Assembly (NCBI GenBank): GCA_018336195.1
Contig: JAGXQV010000164.1
Span: 1-58,714 of the forward strand
DNA: 58,714 bases
Origin: Sulfuricella sp.
GTDB taxonomy: Bacteria; Pseudomonadota; Gammaproteobacteria; Burkholderiales; Sulfuricellaceae
Reading direction: 5' to 3'
Part shown: in pieces, positions 55,323 to 58,714 of the stretch
How positions within the stretch are numbered: the first letter of the stretch is position 1
Layout of the letters: each line of letters starts with the position of its first letter
The notes under the pieces: model-generated
What the model was told of the DNA's origin: nothing
Databases searched by the model: none
Seen by the model: the letters and a program-made list of their open reading frames with translations, nothing else
Position numbers and translations under genes: made by a program

Positions 55323-56164
55323 ACTTCATGCCCAAAGTGCCTCCCCTGATTTTGACTTTTTCCGCATCCGACCCCACCGGGGGTGCCGGGATGCAGGCGG
55401 ACATTCTTACCCTGTCGAGCATGGGCTGCCACCCGCTGTCGGTGGTGACGGCGATTACCGTGCAGGATACCGTGGGGGTCGAAGACGTGCTGCCCATGGA
55501 AGGCGAGTGGATCGTCGACCAGGCCCGTTGCCTGTTGGAAGACATGCCGGTGACGGCCTTCAAGGTCGGCCTGATCGGCAGCGTGGAAGGCATCGCGGCG
55601 ATTGCCGAGGTGGTCGCGGATTATCCCGACATCCCCCTGATTCTCGATCCGGTGCTGGCCTCCGGGCGCGGCGACGACCTGGCCAACGAGGATATGCTGT
55701 CCGCCCTCCTGGAAATGCTGGTCCCGCAAACCACCCTGATGACGCCCAACAGCGTCGAGGCATTGCGCCTCGCCATGCACGATCGCGACGACGACGAAAC
55801 GCCCACTCTCGAAGAGTGCGCCGAATACCTGGTCGGGCTGGGCTGCGAATACGTGCTGATTACCGGCACCCACGAAAATACCCCGAAAGTCGTCAACACC
55901 CTCTACGACAAGGACGGGGTGGTACGTCGCGACGAATGGGAGCGCCTGCCCGGCAGCTATCATGGCTCCGGCTGTACGCTGGCATCGGCCATCGCCGCCA
56001 CCCTCGCCCACGGCCTGGATATCGACGAGGCGGTGAAAGAGGCCCAGGAATTCACCTGGCAGGCGCTGGATTCGGGATTCCGTGCCGGCATGGGGCAGTT
56101 CATCCCGGATCGGATGTTCTGGGCGCGCGAGGTGGCTGAAAATGCCGATGCCGACAAGCCTTAA
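55319..56164 (+). CDS. thiD: Hydroxymethylpyrimidine (phosphate) kinase
   Basis: 281 aa. Two sequential phosphorylations of the thiamine pyrimidine. Ribokinase-fold signature: [18 protein letters not shown] at the start, [13 protein letters not shown], and [12 protein letters not shown] anion hole. GTG start at 55319 overlaps the uppP stop; an ATG at 55328 is an alternative. The C-terminus overlaps thiE by 23 bp, so the two thiamine genes are tightly coupled. Confidence 0.93.
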   Translation: MNFMPKVPPLILTFSASDPTGGAGMQADILTLSSMGCHPLSVVTAITVQDTVGVEDVLPMEGEWIVDQARCLLEDMPVTAFKVGLIGSVEGIAAIAEVVADYPDIPLILDPVLASGRGDDLANEDMLSALLEMLVPQTTLMTPNSVEALRLAMHDRDDDETPTLEECAEYLVGLGCEYVLITGTHENTPKVVNTLYDKDGVVRRDEWERLPGSYHGSGCTLASAIAATLAHGLDIDEAVKEAQEFTWQALDSGFRAGMGQFIPDRMFWAREVAENADADKP

Positions 56165-56783
56165 CGGCCTTTACGCGATCACGCCGCAAAGCGCCGATAC
56201 CGCCGCGCTGCTTGCCGAAGTGCGCCTGGCGCTGGAAGGCGGGGCACGGCTGGTGCAGTACCGCGACAAAAGCGCCGATGTGGCGTTACGCTTCGAACAA
56301 GCCAGCGAATTGCTGGTGCTGTGCCGTAAATTCGGGGCGCCGCTGATCGTCAACGACGACCTGCGCCTGGCCGATCTGGTCGGCGCGGACGGGCTGCACA
56401 TCGGCAAGGACGACGGCTCCTTGCGCGAAGCGCGGCTGATTCTCGGGCCGCACAGCATCATCGGCGTGTCTTGTTACAATGACCTGCAATTGGCGCGCGC
56501 CGCTCAGGACGGCGGCGCGAGTTACGCGGCATTTGGCAGTTTTTTTCCGTCGCCCACCAAGCCCCAGGCGATTCCCGCGTCACTCGACCTGCTGCGCCAG
56601 GCCAAAGGCGAATTGCACATTCCGCTGGTCGCCATTGGCGGGATTACCGCCGCCAACGGCGCGGCGCTGGTGGCGGCCGGCGCGGACGCTCTGGCGGTGA
56701 TTTCCGCGATATTCGATACCCCTGACATTCGGGCGGCCGCTGCCGCCTTTTCCCCTTTGTTCAACCGACCCACCCTACATTGA
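56142..56783 (+). CDS. thiE: Thiamine-phosphate synthase
   Basis: 213 aa from the ATG at 56142 (56148 also possible). Joins HMP-PP and thiazole phosphate to thiamine phosphate. [52 protein letters not shown] and [26 protein letters not shown] follow the TIM-barrel family pattern. Coupled to thiD by overlap; hemL follows after 7 bp. Confidence 0.93.
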   Translation: MPMPTSLNGLYAITPQSADTAALLAEVRLALEGGARLVQYRDKSADVALRFEQASELLVLCRKFGAPLIVNDDLRLADLVGADGLHIGKDDGSLREARLILGPHSIIGVSCYNDLQLARAAQDGGASYAAFGSFFPSPTKPQAIPASLDLLRQAKGELHIPLVAIGGITAANGAALVAAGADALAVISAIFDTPDIRAAAAAFSPLFNRPTLH

Positions 56784-56790
56784 GCCTACC

Positions 56791-58071
56791 ATGACTTCAC
56801 GCAACGAAACCCTATTCGAACAATCCCAAAATCTGATCCCCGGCGGCGTCAATTCGCCGGTGCGCGCCTTCCGCTCGGTAGGCGGCACGCCGGTGTTCTT
56901 CAAGCGCGGCAAGGGTTCCACCCTGTGGGACGAGGATAACAAGCCCTATATCGATTACGTCGGTTCGTGGGGGCCGGCGATTCTGGGCCACGCCTTCCCG
57001 AAAGTGGTCAAGGCCGTCCAGGAAGCCGCCGCGCGCGGCCTGTCCTTCGGCGCGCCGACCGCCCGCGAACTGGAAATGGCCGAATTGCTGTGCCAACTGG
57101 TGCCGAGCATGGAGCAAGTGCGCCTGGTGAGTTCCGGCACCGAGGCGACCATGAGCGCCATCCGCCTGGCGCGCGGCTACACGGGCCGCGCCAAGATCAT
57201 CAAGTTCGAAGGCTGCTACCACGGCCACGCCGATTTCCTGCTGGTGAAAGCCGGTTCCGGCGCGCTGACCTTCGGCAACCCCAGTTCCGCCGGAGTCCCC
57301 GAGGAAGTCGCCGCGCAAACCCTGGTGCTGGATTACAACGACGTGGCCGGACTGGAAAAGACTTTCGCCGAAATCGGCAAGGACATTGCCGCGGTAATCG
57401 TCGAGCCGGTCGCCGGGAATATGAACCTGGTCGCGCCCAAGGTGGAATTCCTCAAGGCCCTGCGCGACCTGTGTACGCAACATGGCAGCGTGCTGATTTT
57501 CGACGAAGTGATGACCGGCTTCCGCGTCGGCCTAGGTTGCGCGCAAGGCCTGTTCGGCATCACCCCGGACCTGACCACGCTGGGCAAGGTCATCGGCGGC
57601 GGTATGCCTGTCGGCGCCTTCGGTGGACGCCGCGACATCATGGAAAAGCTCGCCCCGCTCGGCCCGGTATATCAGGCCGGTACGCTGTCCGGCAACCCCG
57701 TGGCGGTCGCCGCCGGCCTGGCAACGCTCAGGCTGGTGCAAGCTCCAGAGTTCTACGAGCGCCTCGCCAACCGTACCCGCCAACTGTGCGATGGACTGAT
57801 GGCGGCAGCCAAGGAAGCCGGCCAGGTCTTTTCCGCACAAAGCGTGGGCGGCATGTTCGGCCTGTATTTCCGCGCCACCCCGCCGACCAGCTACGCCGAA
57901 GTGATGGAATGCGACAAAGAGAAATTCAACCGCTTTTTCCACGCCATGCTGGAAGAAGGTTTTTACCTCGCGCCCTCGGCGTTTGAAGCCGGTTTTGTCT
58001 CGGCAGCGCACAGCGACGCGGACATCAAGGCCACCATCGCGGCAGCGGCGAAGGTGTTCAAGACGCTGTGA
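56791..58071 (+). CDS. hemL: Glutamate-1-semialdehyde 2,1-aminomutase
   Basis: 426 aa. PLP enzyme making 5-aminolaevulinate in the C5 pathway, upstream of hemCD elsewhere in the window. [19 protein letters not shown] start, [38 protein letters not shown], and [17 protein letters not shown] with the PLP lysine. The association with thiD-thiE is common in betaproteobacteria. Confidence 0.96.
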   Translation: MTSRNETLFEQSQNLIPGGVNSPVRAFRSVGGTPVFFKRGKGSTLWDEDNKPYIDYVGSWGPAILGHAFPKVVKAVQEAAARGLSFGAPTARELEMAELLCQLVPSMEQVRLVSSGTEATMSAIRLARGYTGRAKIIKFEGCYHGHADFLLVKAGSGALTFGNPSSAGVPEEVAAQTLVLDYNDVAGLEKTFAEIGKDIAAVIVEPVAGNMNLVAPKVEFLKALRDLCTQHGSVLIFDEVMTGFRVGLGCAQGLFGITPDLTTLGKVIGGGMPVGAFGGRRDIMEKLAPLGPVYQAGTLSGNPVAVAAGLATLRLVQAPEFYERLANRTRQLCDGLMAAAKEAGQVFSAQSVGGMFGLYFRATPPTSYAEVMECDKEKFNRFFHAMLEEGFYLAPSAFEAGFVSAAHSDADIKATIAAAAKVFKTL

Positions 58072-58077
58072 TCTTGC

Positions 58078-58203
58078 AGTGTATCCACCACTATCCGCTT
58101 CGATGCCGACGTGCTGGCAGCGCTGAAGACTTCCGGCAAAGGCTGGCAAACCCGTGTCAATGAAATGGTGCGCGAATGGCTGAAGGGACATTCGGCGGCC
58201 TGA
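58078..58203 (+). pseudogene. Truncated BrnA-type antitoxin remnant
   Basis: In frame directly after the hemL stop the translation reads SVSTTIRFDADVLAALKTSG then KGWQTRVNEMVREWLKGHSAA and stops at 58201. That is the ribbon-helix-helix C-terminus of BrnA-like antitoxins (TIRLD.DVL..., GKGYQTRIN.VLR). It has no start codon of its own and no BrnT toxin beside it, so it is a leftover. Confidence 0.6.
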
Positions 58204-58401
58204 GTCGCAAGCCTTCCCAAGTCTGGTAGTCAGTTGCGTTGAATTGGCGGAATAACCAAGTGAAGCTTCGCTCAACCTTGAACACCGGCCTTGATGGGGT
58301 GGGACGGTTGGACGCTTACCGCGCATCATGGCGGGAGCTTAACCTTTTTGGCTAGGCGGTGCTGGGCGGACGCTTACAATTGAGGTATTTTTGAAGCACA
58401 A
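58204..58401. other. Non-coding stretch before the rRNA operon terminator
   Basis: No gene seen. GGACGCTTAC occurs twice in the same orientation (58310-58319, 58368-58377); read on the minus strand this begins GTAAGCGTCC, like IS66-type ends. No transposase accompanies it. Confidence 0.3.
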
Positions 58402-58432
58402 AAGACCAAAGCCCTCACGAGGAGGGCTTTGG
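58402..58432 (-). terminator. Rho-independent terminator of the rRNA operon
   Basis: An 11-bp stem CCAAAGCCCTC / GAGGGCTTTGG (58406-58432) is followed on the minus strand by TCTTTT. It lies 13 bp beyond the 5S 3' end. Confidence 0.92.
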
Positions 58433-58444
58433 TTTGCTATAGGA

Positions 58445-58557
58445 GCCTGGCGGTGACCTACTTTCACATGCGTAGTGCACACTATCATCGGCGCGGAGTC
58501 GTTTCACTGCTGAGTTCGGGATGGGATCAGGTGGGTCCAACTTGCTATGGCCGCCAA
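58445..58557 (-). rRNA. rrf: 5S ribosomal RNA
   Basis: On the minus strand TTGGCGGCCATAGCAAGTTG opens the gene, ACCCACCTGATCCCATCCCG and AACTCAGCAGTGAAACG follow, and it closes with CCGCCAGGC pairing with the 5' end. Ends are placed to within a few bases. Confidence 0.95.
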
Positions 58558-58672
58558 GCATAACTTGTCTGCCTTGTCGTAAAGAATTCTTACGCCAAAG
58601 CCAAAAAGGAAGAAGTAAATTTGGGTATTTCTTGACTGTATCAGTGCGCGTTTCGCGCACGCTTAAGGTTAT

Positions 58673-58714
58673 AGGATCAAGCCTCACGGGCAATTAGTAT
58701 CGGTTAGCTTAACG
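58673..58714 (-). rRNA. rrl: 3' end of 23S ribosomal RNA (partial)
   Basis: The minus strand at the window edge reads CGTTAAGCTAACCGATACTA and then GCCCGTGAGGCTTGATCC, the conserved 23S 3' terminus. The 23S-5S spacer (58558-58672) contains a small GCGCG-TTTC-GCGC hairpin and no tRNA. Confidence 0.9.

Noticed and set aside
58310..58377. IS66 insertion sequence end
   Set aside because: Two GGACGCTTAC motifs resemble IS66 tips, but they are in the same orientation, only 58 bp apart and have no transposase.

Overview
The window looks like a chromosomal segment of a chemolithoautotrophic betaproteobacterium, most likely order Nitrosomonadales (Sulfuricellaceae or Gallionellaceae relatives). That placement is inferred from protein flavour: form II RuBisCO with CbbQ/CbbO, a Calvin-type tkt-gap-pgk-pyk-fba run, hemCDXY, the cutA-dsbD pair and high-GC coding. 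No 16S gene is present to confirm it.

Layout. 1-9.6 kb is housekeeping: dsbD (cut by the left edge) with cutA, fxsA, a plant-type ferredoxin/flavin reductase, the haem operon hemC-hemD-hemX-hemY, a periplasmic thioredoxin-like protein and purC. 9.7-15.5 kb is a carbon-fixation block: cbbM, then cbbQ-cbbO, interrupted by a bacteriohaemerythrin and a ParE-type toxin-antitoxin pair. A class II Fic protein follows. 16.8-25.5 kb is a minus-strand central-carbon run (lipoprotein, PfkB kinase, fba, pyk, pgk, gap, tkt) that would feed the Calvin cycle together with RuBisCO. Phosphoribulokinase, FBPase and CbbR are not in the window. 25.7-27.9 kb holds an IMPase-family phosphatase, a peroxiredoxin-like protein and rsmE.

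27.9-35.1 kb is a compact defence cassette on the plus strand: HsdR, an HsdM-HsdS fusion, a protein with a HEPN-type RxxxxH motif, a DNA-binding protein and a Doc/Fic toxin, with gaps of 1-15 bp. argA, two PhnD-like periplasmic binding proteins and a GGDEF-EAL protein follow (35.5-41.0 kb). At 41.2-44.6 kb lies the most striking gene: a single ~1136-aa protein with TIR, seven-bladed WD40, ROC GTPase, winged-helix/COR-like, zinc-ribbon and DUF4365 (PD-(D/E)xK-like) parts, bracketed by a 29-bp direct repeat. It reads like a bacterial NLR-style immune receptor with an effector at each end.

44.9-51.2 kb is signalling: two paralogous membrane sensors with different outputs (HD-GYP and SpoIIE phosphatase), a QseBC/PmrAB-like two-component system, and two unusual c-type cytochromes preceded by a candidate site for that response regulator. 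51.4-58.1 kb returns to housekeeping (yggX, ppk1, a decayed gene, uppP, thiD, thiE, hemL). The window ends in a minus-strand rRNA operon (terminator, 5S, 3' tip of 23S).

Intergenic repeats stand out: two copies of a ~110-bp palindromic element whose internal hairpin shows a compensatory base change, a perfect 29-bp inverted repeat between gap and pgk, REP-like units around the TIR gene, and a palindromic insertion inside cbbO. I saw no CRISPR array, tRNA, integrase or complete insertion sequence.
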